This document shows positions 36,562-48,746 of a stretch of DNA of 64,000 nucleotides, piece by piece. The notes beneath the pieces are model-generated. The model made no database searches. It saw only the letters and a list, made by a program, of their open reading frames with translations, and was not told where the DNA came from. The stretch is taken from NCBI GenBank assembly GCA_965153455.1, contig OZ234501.1, positions 11,098,001 to 11,162,000 of the forward strand. The letters run 5' to 3'. The DNA is from Sphagnum compactum (taxonomy: Eukaryota; Bryophyta; Sphagnopsida; Sphagnales). Positions within the stretch are counted from its first letter, which is position 1. Each line of letters begins with the position of its first letter. The position numbers and the translations under genes are program-made.

Positions 36562-36900
36562 TAACTAGTGCACCCTTGTAGTGGGATCATCTTCAAGGCT
36601 CTAAAGGATATAACTTTTTAGGAAACCTCTTCAAACCAAGTGCTTGGATGTGAAAGACTGTTAAAGTTTGGGACGTGAAAGGGCAAATAGAAGGGCTAAT
36701 AGTGAAAGGGTCGATAAGATGGCCAATGGGAGATTCTCTAATGACATGAAAAGGCATTGATTGGTTGAGATGGTTAAATGGGAGGATAGCCAATGGGAGA
36801 TTCTTCATGCATTCTCTTGTGACATGAAAATACAAATGCATGTTCTCATGTCATGAATAGGCAAATACACTTCTTCATGTGATATGAAGAGGCATTCATT
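36562..36900 (-). repeat. Left inverted arm of a fold-back structure (~450-bp family)
   Basis: CTAGTGCACCCTTGTAG, TTCAAGGCTCTAAAGGATAT, AACCTCTTCAAA and ATGGCCAATGGGAGATTC are the reverse complement of blocks in each unit at 40.2-41.57 kb (for example GAAYTTCCCATTGGCCAT and TTGAAGAGGTTTTTTGG). The two sets of copies enclose about 3.3 kb of AT-rich DNA. Confidence 0.65.
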
Positions 36901-39900
36901 GGTTGAAAGAAATAATTTCATAAATTCTAATTAATTTATAATTTGGTGGAATGTTATCACTCCTCGTTTTTACAAAAAGAAGCAATAGAAATTGTGGTAA
37001 AAGGTTTCATTATGTTAGAGTTTCATAGTGCAAATAACTTTCCAACGAAGTTAATATCTATATTTATTGTTGAAATTCCATAGATTATTTTTCACTACCA
37101 ACCTAGATTTTGAAAATTAAAATGATTATTTGACACCCAAATGTTGAACCCAAAAAGGTATTATAATCTTCAAATCTTATAAATATGCACATAATGTTAT
37201 ATTTTCTTAATTTCAAATTTTGCCTCCTTGTAAAATACCTTCAATAGGTAAAATTTGCAACTAATTAAAATAATTGAATATTTGGGTTGTTTATTATACC
37301 AATTAAATTTTTAAAATAATATTTGTGTATGTACATGCGTAAATTCTTATTCCATTTTAACTTGAATTTTCACAATTTTGGACAATGAAAATTTGAAAAC
37401 ATTATACAAAATATCACATTGTAATCTCCCCACTAACCACCATCTAGTACTACATATATTGACCTCATATAATTCAAATTAAGATGTGAAAGTTTGTATG
37501 CATAGTAAAACATTACATCTTCCAATTTTGAATTTAGACATTCCTTAAGCTTTAGAGAATGTTGGCAAACATGCACACCTTTGCCTTCCCATTATGCCTT
37601 AATGGGTAATTCATTATGATGTTTTACAAATGAAAAATGTATTGTTGTTAATGATAATTACAAACCGATTAAAAAATATACCTCAATTTAGTTGATGAAA
37701 GTAATGTAACAAAAATCTTAATACCCTAATATTTTCAGTACTTATATTATAATTTAGTAACTACTATATTGTCTTAAATGCTCACTTTTTAACTTTTAAA
37801 TAACGAAAAATATAATGTACACATAATTTTGAATTTATTGTACAACATTGAAAGTTCTAACAAATTTCTCATCAACATTCATGAATCAAGATCGTATAAA
37901 TGGATTGATGATGGGGTGATGTAATCATAATAAATAAGGGAAATTTGCAAATACATCACATTATAAATTTAACAATCATCATTAAAGAAAATTGCAATTA
38001 TGTTCTAACGTCATATTGGATAATGACCAATTGGGTCATTGAATGCCATATTGATTTTGGTTGTGCCACCTATCCAAGGGCAATGTTTTTTATATACTTG
38101 CAAAGTTCTTTAATTCATGGAAAAACAACAATAAAGTGAGGAACAAATTGCAAAATAAAACTAAGTGTTTTGAGGTTATGTATTTATAACAATTAATCTT
38201 CTCCAAGTTTGAATATTGCAAAAACCACGTTTGCCGCATGATTTCAATTAAAAGCCCTTTAATGATTACTAACAATATGTGCATGTCCAAAAAGTTTGTT
38301 CTTGTTATTTTCTTTGACTGATTAAACACAAGATCAAGATGCAATTCTAATAATTAAACATATAAATGTACCAAGATTTGATTAATCAATATTACAATCA
38401 TTGCTTGCACATTTTGTACAAATTACATTTGCTCATCTATTAAACATTATGTTATAAGATGTTTCCACTAATTTCATTATCAAAATGAATTAACTTATTT
38501 TTATCCCCATAATTTATTTTTAAAATTGAATTATCATTAAGATGAAAACTAATATAATCTTTAAGGGCTTAAAAATATTATCCTTATTGGGCTTGAAGGA
38601 CAACATCGAAACCATCATAACAACATTCAAATTTTAAATCTTCTTTTTTTTTAACATGAGTGTCATTTTTAAAAAACAAAATTTAATGCTAAATAATCAT
38701 TATGAATTTATAATTTACACACACCTACATCATTAGTTTTTTAATTTTATGAGTGTGATGCCTTCGACCTCAAGAGCAAGGTTTCAAACTAACCAAAATC
38801 CCCCGCCCCATTCTCCTCTTCTTTTTGACCCTTATGGTTTTCAATAATTCATCATTATTTCTCCTTAATTTCAAATTTATGTCCATATTTTATGTAGGTG
38901 GGTAGGGGAAAGGATTAGGTAATTGAGCTTGAAAGAAATAGGGTATTAGATTTTTGGGTAGATGCAAACTATAGTGCTCACTTTTTGTGTCCTTATCAAT
39001 TTTCTACATAGTGTACTCTATTCAAATGCTACAAATGCATTGTAAAATCATTAATTTGAAAAACATTTGTATGGATTATGATTTCTAACTTGAATAAGAA
39101 TACTTATTGAGGGGTGAAATTCAATAAACATACACCAATCATATAATAATGGACTTTTAAAGTGGACATATGGACTATAATATGGGTTTTACATTAACAT
39201 TCAAATGCATTTTTTGTTATGATTTCATCTCAATATTTTTTAGAGGGACTCAATATATGATACATGATGGGAAAGAAAGATGGATTGAAAAAAATTACAA
39301 CAAAAATTTTAACTAACAAATGATTATGGACTTTTGAATGACCAGATTTGGACCTTATTTTCAAAAGTCCCAATCTTGGTCATTTTTTGTTAGATTGATA
39401 TTTTTTCCCCCTAACATGTATGTTAAAAAGTTTTCTAGATGGGGTAGCCTTTCACATGAACTTTATTAATTGATTAATCACCACATAAGGCTCACTCAAC
39501 ATTGGTTTTTAACGTTTTTTTCATTCTAGAGTTAAAATATGGACTTTATATGGACTTTTGGGACTAGGACTCTTGCCACTTTTGAGGCACTTTAACTTGC
39601 ATCTACTCTTTTTTAATATAGACAAAATGGACATGAGAAGACACATGTTAATTTGTCTTGTTATATTCATGTAAGAGGGTAAAGGAAACAATTGACATAG
39701 TTAGGCTTGGAAGAGGTAGGTTGGAAAGCACATATGACATCATTTTTTAATTATATAATTATAATAGAAATATAAAAGAAATGTTTTCACTTATAGTTTT
39801 TTTTAATAATTATTATCATTATTTGACATTTTTTTGGTATTTTTTCTAAGGTTACATGCCAATTTTCAATTTGTAAATGACGTGATATGTAAAATTAAAT

Positions 39901-40199
39901 GAAGATTTGTGTGTTTTAAACCCATGGATATACATTTCACAATGGTGATGCATGGATGCAAAGCCTCTAGATTTATTCATTTATAGAGACATCAATGTAG
40001 ATATTACAAGTAAACTTGGAGCAAAAATTGAGGTTTCATGACATGCAATGCACATCATCACATGATAAAGGGGACATATACAAACAATGGCATATGCCAA
40101 TTAGCTTTACAAATATGCGTTTGAAGATGTTGTAAGCAACCAAAGTTGTAGGCACACATGGCACCTAGTTTAATTAAAAGTTATAAATATTTATTTTAA
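36901..40199. other. AT-rich interior between the inverted arms
   Basis: No ORF over about 85 codons and no recognisable domain. If the arms are the ends of one transposon, this would be a non-coding interior. Confidence 0.5.
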
Positions 40200-41570
40200 A
40201 GTTTTTGAAAACTACCACTTGTTTTGATATATATAGGTGTTTGTTTGGTTTTGTTTGTGACCATGCCTTAACCCTCCCAAATGATGGGCACTTCATTGCA
40301 CTTTTGCTATTGTTGAAAAACCCTAATGAGGTGGTGTACATAGTGGTCATTTCACAATTTATGGACTCATGTAGAACAAAAGTTATTGAATTTAAAGTGA
40401 CTTTTTTCATAAGAAATTATTTTTCAAATTATAATTTAATGTTTTCAGAAATCATTCAATGCATCTTTATCATATGGGCCCTTCTATTTGCCATTTCATC
40501 ACATGGGAAATGCACGGGGAATTTCCCATTGGCCATTTTATTTGCCCTTTCATAATGTCTTTTAGATCCTTGAAGAGGTTTTTTGGAAAATTATATTCCT
40601 AAGAACCTTGAAAATAATCACATTGGGGCCAACAACACAAGGGCCCACCAATATACTTTAAAATATTTGTTTTTTTTGTTATGTTTATATCACACCTTAA
40701 CCTTCCCACATCATGGGGACTTCAACTCAATGCTTTTGATGCAATTGAAAGGCCTTTGACAAGGTGATGTGCACAATGTTCATTTCACAATTTTCAAACT
40801 AATGGAGCAAAAGTTATTGAATTGATAATGATTTATTTCATTTAAAATTAATTAAAATTGACAAAAATAGTTTTTAAAACCAATCAATGCATCTTTATCA
40901 TATTGGCCTTTAGGTTTGTCCTTTTACATCACATGAGGAAATGCACATTGAATTTCCCATTGGTCATCCTATTTGTCCATTTTACTATCACTATCTTTCA
41001 TATTAATTGTGTCTCTTAAAACCTTGAAGAGTTTTTGTTGAAAGTTGTATTTTTTAAAGCCTTGAGCATGCACTTGGGCCACCAGCACAAGGGCCCATAA
41101 TATATATTAAAATTGGTGTTTGTTTTGTTATGTTTGTGACCACAGTTTTAACATTCCCAAATTGTGGGGCCCTAGTTTGTTGCTATTTTGGTACCATTAA
41201 AAGCCTTCAATGAGGTGGTGTGCATAAAGTTCATTTCACACAATTTTTCGATTGATAGAGCAAAAGTTATTGAATTTAGAATTATTTTCATCGTCAAAAA
41301 TTAATTTTAAAATGAAATAAGGTTTTTTTTTTAAATCGATGCCTTTTCATTGTATTGGCCTTTTCATTTGGCCTTTCACATCACATGGGGAAATACATGA
41401 GGAGTTTCCCATTGGCCATCATGTTTGCCACCTACACTATCACTTTTCACATTTAATTGTCTCTTAGAGCTTTGAAAAGGTTTTTTTTGGAAAGTTGTAT
41501 TTCTTAAAAGCCTCAAGGATGCACTTGGGCCAATGACACAAGGGCCCACTAGGTATTTAAAAGAAGAAAA
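40200..41570 (+). repeat. Three tandem ~450-bp units
   Basis: Anchor words recur with regular spacing. CCTTAACCCTCCC and its variants are at 40266, 40695 and 41145. ACAAGGGCCCA is at 40637, 41087 and 41538. All units also carry CAAAAGTTATTGAATT, ATGCATCTTTATCATAT-like words, GGAAATKCAC...TTTCCCATTGGCCAT and GCACTTGGGCCA. They differ by many substitutions and small indels, so the array is old. The 116-codon ORF at 40205-40555 lies within one unit and is not conserved as an ORF in the others. Confidence 0.85.
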
Positions 41571-44280
41571 ATGACGTTGAAAAATCAACTACATTTTGTG
41601 GGAAAAACTCACAAGAATATCAATTCATATTCAAAAAAGAAATCTCATAAAAATGAATAACTTTTATGGAATTTTACTTGTCGTAAAATTATCAACCTCT
41701 TCCCAACAATATTCATGTCTTGATGTTTTTCACAAAATACAAATAATATTTATATTAAATTTGTTTCATAGAACCAATTTGTTGCAAAAATATCCTTTTT
41801 CTTTCAAGGATATTACTTTTCATAAAGTAATACATTGATTTTCATGAATGATGTTGATTTAGAATATCAAAATTTTAAAATTTTAATTTTAAATTTTTTG
41901 GGGGTCACTTATAGATTAACATTTGTGATGATTATTTAAATTACTACATGTGCTACTTTCAAATATCATCTAGGTGTAATCATAATAAAAAGTAACCATG
42001 GCCAATACTTGGTTAAAAAAATTTAAGTCCATATCATCTTATCCATTATTAGAAAGAATTGTAACCCATGGGAAATTACTTCTAATTTTTTTCAAATGAA
42101 GTGCCAAAAAAAGGTGCAACTTATTGATTTTTAAAAATAATTTACTTAAAATGAAAGTAGGTTGCTTAGAATTGAGTTATGAAGATATATTTTAAATATA
42201 TTGAGAATATTCATAGTTTTAATATTTTTTAATATTTAAAAAGTATATCACTTCATAACATACCAAAAATACCCCTTCATTTCACATGTACCATAAAATA
42301 TACAAATATTGACTTCCTTGGGATTGTAACATGACACAAAATCAAGATCTCCTTTGCCACCCATAATCCATCCATTGCTCTAATACACCTCATTTTGTCC
42401 ATCTTATGGATGATTAATCATATTTCATATATTTAACATCTTCAAACACAAGAAGAAATTTTGTCTTTTTTCACTACCCAAATTCATTAAATTTTTAATG
42501 AAATAGGACAAAATTGATTAATATGCAACTTGTATGGTTTTGGTAAAAAAAGGACTAGTTGACTAAGATTTTTTTGGGAAATGTTTTCTAGTTGTATTAG
42601 ATAGTCACATGCTGCACTAGATAATTTCTCATTTTAAAATCATGACATGGATATATGAAGTCCCAAGTTAATGTGATGTGGAATAACGCGCCATGTCATC
42701 ATACCCCAAAAAAAATTCTTTTTTTCTCGAATCATGGAATCATGGATTGCCTTTTTCTCGTGGTATGCCATGAAATTTTATTTTATTTTATTTTTGATTT
42801 TGACACCATTTGCCATGACATACATGTTTCTAAACTATATTTGTATGAAACATGTTAATGCACACATCCATTAGGGATTGAACCTAAGACCTCATGGAAG
42901 CACACTAAGGTTTTAACCACCAAATCACTTCAAAACTTTATTAACAAGAAAAGTTTAACTTTATTGTGTTTGACATGAAATTATTTAAGAAATTCAAACT
43001 TTACCATATGTTTTCTTTTTCAAAATTTATTCAAATGCTACAAATGAAAACATGATTTTGTAGCTTGTTCAATAATGTATTCAGAAAATAATTATAATTT
43101 TCAATAATTCAATTTAAAAGGTAAAAAAAACTTGAATTGCATGTCATGAATAAATTTACAAATATCCTTTTGTTTAAATTGACCTAGAATCTTTGTAAAT
43201 TCAATGTCAATTGAAAAATGCATTCATTACATCTTTTACAATTTTATTTTCATTACATAAAATATGTTTAATTTTTGTAGAATTACAAGTTTTTATTTTC
43301 CCCGATATGATTAGGTACAAATGTTTTATTTATTTTTGTGATGTTACTAAAATGATAATCATCCATAAAAAGATTGCCACATTTAATTATAGACAAGTAG
43401 TGTAGTTGGAAATTTGTTTAAATCCTTCAATATTATGGTTACTAACTATATTTTATTATAAAAAATTGACAATATATATGTTAAATTTAACCAATTTTTT
43501 TTTTCATAATGTTGTTGTCCCCTTAAATTGGCATAAATTGGTCACAAGAAAAAACATTAATTAAATAGTCAATATAACCATTTGATTATCAAAACCATAC
43601 TTGATTAGCAAGATGATTCATATAGTAATACAAATGATTAATTACATAACTTTGAAAAAAAATTACAACATAACAAATGATGTAAAAATATATTTTACAT
43701 TTTTAAAAGTAAAAGCATTTTAATTTGGTGAAATTTTTGGTTTAAATAGTTGGGTTCCCCCCTCCCCCTTTCCCCCACCAACCAACATGTTTTTTTTGTT
43801 TCAATTTTTTTTAACTTAGCAATTCTTATTGGGAAAATATGGAAAAAAATAGTGCAAATTCAAGAAAAAAAATGAAAGGCATTTTTTTAATCCATCTCTA
43901 AATATTTAAACATAAACATGTAACAAAACAAGTTTTTTTTTTGATAAATCATGTTTACAATAAAAATAATAAGTATAAAATATTGATAATTTTCATAATA
44001 ATAATAATACTTAAACATTAAAAAATCAAATCATTGTTTTTAACATGGATTTTGTTTTCATGCACTAAGAAAAAAATGGGTAAAAATTTATGGATTAGTT
44101 TTGAAATTTTTTTGGTGCCGCATCATGTACATTCATAATAATAAACTTGTCCATGATGCCTAAAACAAACTAGGGGAAAATCATACATTTTAATGTACAA
44201 AAAATTAATATGAAAAACTCATAATTTAGAGCTCTATATGCATCCTAAATTTTGCATGCATGAACATTTTGACCTAATTA
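41571..44280. other. AT-rich spacer with one SINE-like head
   Basis: Apart from 42866-42930 nothing is recognised. Confidence 0.5.
42866..42930 (-). mobile_element. tRNA-derived SINE-like head
   Basis: The minus strand reads GATTTGGTGGTTAAAAC (A-box-like, 42925-42909) and AGGTTCAATCCCT (42885-42873), which contains an exact GGTTCRANNCC B box. Typical spacing. The body and tail are not delimited. Confidence 0.5.
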
Positions 44281-44678
44281 ACCCATTCAAATATAAATGT
44301 GATACTTCCCAAGTTTTATACATTCATTTCAAAAAATTGTGATGAATGCAAAATGCAACTTAGGAGTAATGGATTCAACAACATTCAAAATGAAAGATTC
44401 AAACTCATGTGCAAATGTTAATAGTTCAAGAGATGCGAAAAAATTCACCAACCCATTCATGTATAAATGTGAGGCATTAAGTTGTTGTGTGTGTTTCAAT
44501 ATATACTAGTAAGTGTAATATGCAAGATTTGAATAATGGTTTCAATAAGCTCAAAATGAATGATTCGATTCATTTAAAGATGTTGATAGTTCAAAAAATA
44601 TGAAAAAAACCATAAAACCATTCAAGTATAATGACAAAACATTGAATTGTATATGTTTTAGTATATCTTATATATAAT

Positions 44679-44946
44679 TACAAACATGGTGTCTCTGCGT
44701 CTGTCTGTCCGTTTTTACCTTTTCGAAGTTACCTTCCTTTACCTAATTTACCTAAGTTACTTTTTACTGAGCGGCAGCAGGGGGGGGGCAGCAAGGGGGG
44801 GCCAGCAGGGGGGGGACGGGCGGGACAGGACCGGACGGGGGAGTGAAGGGAGGTGTTTTTTTTTTTTTTTTTCGTTTTTTTTGGGTCCTCCTTCCTTTTC
44901 TTGGGGGTGGCTGGAATGGCGTAGCCACGGGTTACCAACCACTCGT
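44679..44946 (-). mobile_element. GC-rich retroposon-like element, copy 2, with 6-bp target duplication
   Basis: On the minus strand it begins ACGAGTGGTTGGTAACCCGT and continues GGCTACGCCATTCCAGCCAC, homologous to the start of the 29.0-kb copy. It ends ACGGACAGACAGACGCAGAG + ACACCATGTTTGTA. It interrupts unit 3 of the 165-bp array. TATAAT is present on both sides (44673-44678 and 44947-44952) and reads as the target duplication. The interior carries a T17/A17 run and several G runs. No long ORF is credible: the minus ORF starting TRGYAIPAT is only about 69 codons and continues as K-, P- and R-rich low complexity. Confidence 0.65.
44780..44842 (+). other. Clustered G runs, G-quadruplex-prone
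   Basis: G runs of about nine, seven, nine, three, three and five bases separated by short spacers on the plus strand, inside the GC-rich element. Confidence 0.6.
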
Positions 44947-45200
44947 TATAATAGGTGCAAGATGCGATTTGTGAATAATAATTTTAACACATTAAAAGTG
45001 AATGGTTTAACTCTAATAATTGAAGAGATTTGCAAAAATATTTTTAAAATTCATTTCAATATAAATGTGGGGTTTGAAATTGTTACATGAATTTTTATAA
45101 ATTATGGTAAATTTATAAAATGCAACTCCTAAGTAATGGTTTCAATGTGTTAAAATTTAATAGTTTAACTCACTATAATGTTGTACATAAAGTTAAACAA

Positions 45201-47999
45201 TCAACAATTTGAAATTGTTAGAATTTTAAATAAGGTCCAAATTATGCTCATAAATGGAAAAAATTGTGAAAGTAACAACTATGAACAATATTGATTATTA
45301 ATTTGTACGACAAGCCATTTGCAAATTTAAGATGGTCAAATGTAATTGAAATGTAATCAAATTAAACAATAGTCACAATGTGTGGGGGTTGAAACGACAA
45401 GATTTCTTCTTGTGAAAATTTTAAGAAAATTTTAAAGTCTTTATTTAATCTTTTATATTATTATATCAAATATATCAAATTTTTTGAATCATATTATTTT
45501 GTATATGAATCCCAAAAACAACAAATTGTTACATGTTTTACAATTTATGAAAAGTAAACATAGTTAGAGAACACCATTATATTTAATTTGATGTAAAAAT
45601 TTGAATGCTTATCAATTTATTAAAAAAAGTTCTTAATGCCCTCATATACATTCAAAATAATTTAATATTTATACATTAAAAAAACACTATTCTTTTTCAT
45701 ATCAAATATGTTTGGAAATAACCATCTATTTGTTTTGTTTTTATATCTACATCACAAATTATTAGGATAAATGTTTTTGGGTCATTTTCAAATTAACCCC
45801 ACACTATAATACAAATGCATAGCATTTTACCAAGTCATGTTTGAAATATATATTCCTCTTTGTTTATAAACTTGACAAACATTACCTTTTACTTAAATAG
45901 TCCTGAAACATAAAAGTAATTTAAAATTTAAAATAATAATTTATTCCAAATTTATCATACATATGATATACCTTCTTAAAAAATGAAATGAAATGTGCAT
46001 GTATATAATGCAATTGAAGAATATAATATTTTTATAGAATTAAATCAACTTTATATATATATAACCTAATGCAAATCTTGATTTTTTAAAACTGATTTTT
46101 TTGGGAAAAAATGAAAAATCTATAAAATATAATAATGGCAATCATCATAATAACATTTGTTAGATTCAAATATCATTTGTTGATATTCATGATATCATTA
46201 TCAATTTGGGTGCCATGTTGTGTACTACTTGTGATGACCAATTCATTGATTAATGAAAAAAATGAATTGATTTTTTGAAAATTTTAGTTCCATTTGAATG
46301 AAGATATTGAATGACATTGCAACTTGAGTTGAAGAGAAATGAGATGCAAACTGATGGAAAAGGTATTGAAAATTTATTTGTGAATATGGTGTTGGGAAAT
46401 AAATGAAACTTAAAAAAAAACATAAATAAATAAATAAAACATTTCCATGCCTCTTTACTTGGGAATGGGCTAAACAAATTTTAGTTTGAAACTATCCAAG
46501 TGACAACTATGACTTATGGAATCCAAAATTATCCTACCTAGACCAGTTTCATTCATCATTGTCACTAAAATTTCATTATTGACAAAAACACCTTGACCTT
46601 TGTTTCTAATGTAAAGATATTTGATAGCACCCATGACATATATCAAAAGCAATATGTGTATTGAATCTACATATGTGAGGAGCGCTATGGATGCAATTAC
46701 ATGAAAGATGAATAAGATTGGAATTAAATAATGTAAATTAATATCAAAATTTGATAAAATTGAGCCAAAATCAATCCAAAATTGGATAATTAAAACTCCA
46801 ACCAAGATCAATTTGGTCGAATCATAATCCATTTGGAATTGATTTAAAATTGAATTGAGATCCAACCAAATTGACATGGGCTTAAGAATTCACATTGCCT
46901 TAACCTCATTTAAATCCATCTAGATCTAGAATATAGCCAAGATTGGACTTAGATTTACACCAAAAACTAATTGGGATGGACATCGAAGATGAATGTGACT
47001 TGGAAAAATCAAATAGAAAACATGAAAATTTCAATCAAATGTAAATGAAATTCAATCAAAATTAGTTCGAGAATATTAGATTAAATTCAATTACAAATAT
47101 CACATTAATTATATATTTATTATTCTATGGATGAATTCCATTTTTTAGGAGGATATGCAAACAAACATTGGGGAGGGGGATAATATAAGGGGGTGCTATT
47201 TCATGAGTGGGTGAATGCGAGCATGAGTGATGAACATGGTTCCATGAACAAGAAGGAATATTTTCCATAAATCTTGTCCATGCTAGAGAATATATTATTT
47301 GACATATTTTAGTGATGTGGAATAATATTCATTGACACAATCAAATATTCTTCCTTGTCACCAATGCGCACAAGTGGCGTTCAATGGCTCCAAATTGCTA
47401 GAATTAAAAAGGCTGCAGTGTTGGTGAACTTCCATATCTTATAATATATTAGGAACCAGACAATATAGGGAAGGGGTCCATGTTTGAATTTTCATGGGGA
47501 TTTATGACAAGATTTATAGAAATTTTTTGTGGTTGTTCAAACAAATTTAGTTGTTTTGACCTGTGGAGTTGTTTTGCCAATTGTAAATGTCTTAAGGTTG
47601 CCAGTCCCATGCAAGCGATCTAATATACATCAAATAAGTTTCATGATAGTAAAAAATACAAAAATAAATTAGACGCCTACAAATATGTCACTAGACACAT
47701 ATGTTTACAATTGTGAATTATTTTGGGCAGCTAATGTGAGCTTGAAGTAAACAATTAAAGTAACCTAATTTAGAGGGCGTTCATTTCCAATGTGTCACCG
47801 TATCCATATCCATGACATTTTCGTTGAACACCTCCAAACTTGGACTTGTATATTTCTGTAGATAGAAAATAGTTGAAAATTGTAAATGCATAATACTAAA
47901 CAAAGGTTGGATATTAGGCATCTTTTAATCACTTTTAGATTACAAGATATATGGGATGGTGATCAAATGTTTATATCAGAGTTTCTAAATAGCTTGCAA
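45201..47999. other. AT-rich spacer, no gene recognised
   Basis: The longest ORF (135 codons, minus, 46470-46877) is rich in I, L, F and N and has no recognisable motif. I take it as chance. Confidence 0.45.
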
Positions 48000-48002
48000 T
48001 AA

Positions 48003-48708
48003 CACTAGTAGAAATAGCCCAAAATGTAACCACTAAATTTGTAACTACATGCAACTATTAATCATTTGCGACTACCTTAGAATATTTTTGCAACTATTTT
48101 TTTTGTTAGTCATATTTGCAACTACATTGCAACTAATTTGTAACTATTTTGGTTTTCATCCTTCCATGTGAACAACATTTAGTTTGGTTTTCATCCAAGA
48201 AAAACAACTTATGTTTCATTATTTCCAAATGTGACCAATTCAATTGAGCCGTATAAGTATACAAAGGTGTATTTTGTGTATTTTAAGAAATAAGTTGTAC
48301 ATATTGAGATTTAAAAATATATACTTTGAATGTATATGAACAATTAAATTACATATGTACTCAAATCTTATTATTAGCATAAATGGCCTTAATATTATGC
48401 TTACATTATATGTATATTTTGAGTATATTAAAGTTTTACGTAAGATATTTATTAAAATATTGTGCCCATATTACAAGTTTATACTAGTTTTAAAAAAAAA
48501 AAATTACAAAAGACATTTATAATTATTTATATTATATTATATTACATGTTTGTATTAATAACATATAATTAAAAAACTATATTTTAATACTATATATGAT
48601 AATTTTTAAAAATAATATTAATTTATTACATAACGCTGAAGATGCTAATAATAATATGGTAGGAAAAATAATAATATAATTACTAAAATAAAAACCATTA
48701 TCTTACGA

Positions 48709-48746
<38 letters not shown>

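Larger units (their letters stand above)
44281..45200 (+). repeat. ~165-bp tandem array, four units, split by an insertion
   Basis: Units start at 44281 (ACCCATTCAAATATAAATG), 44451 (ACCCATTCATGTATAAATG), 44616 (ACCATTCAAGTATAATG) and about 45049 (TTCATTTCAATATAAATG). Shared inner words are GCAAGATTTGAATAATGGTT-like and GATAGTTCAA/AATAGTTTAA-like. Unit 3 is about 159 bp once the 268-bp GC-rich element and its 6-bp duplication are removed. Confidence 0.65.

Noticed and set aside
36562-36568. CTAGTG/CACTAG words at the fold-back arms as CACTA termini
   Set aside because: The orientation is wrong: a CACTA element should start CACTA on the left and end TAGTG on the right, and here it is reversed.
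40205-40555. 116-codon ORF
   Set aside because: Lies in one unit of the ~450-bp array and is not preserved in the other units.
44686-45090. 134-codon plus-strand ORF
   Set aside because: Runs through homopolymers of the GC-rich insertion into the flanking tandem repeat, so it is a junction artefact.
46470-46877. 135-codon minus-strand ORF
   Set aside because: I/L/F/N-rich translation of AT-rich DNA with no motif, no splice context and no relatives in the window.
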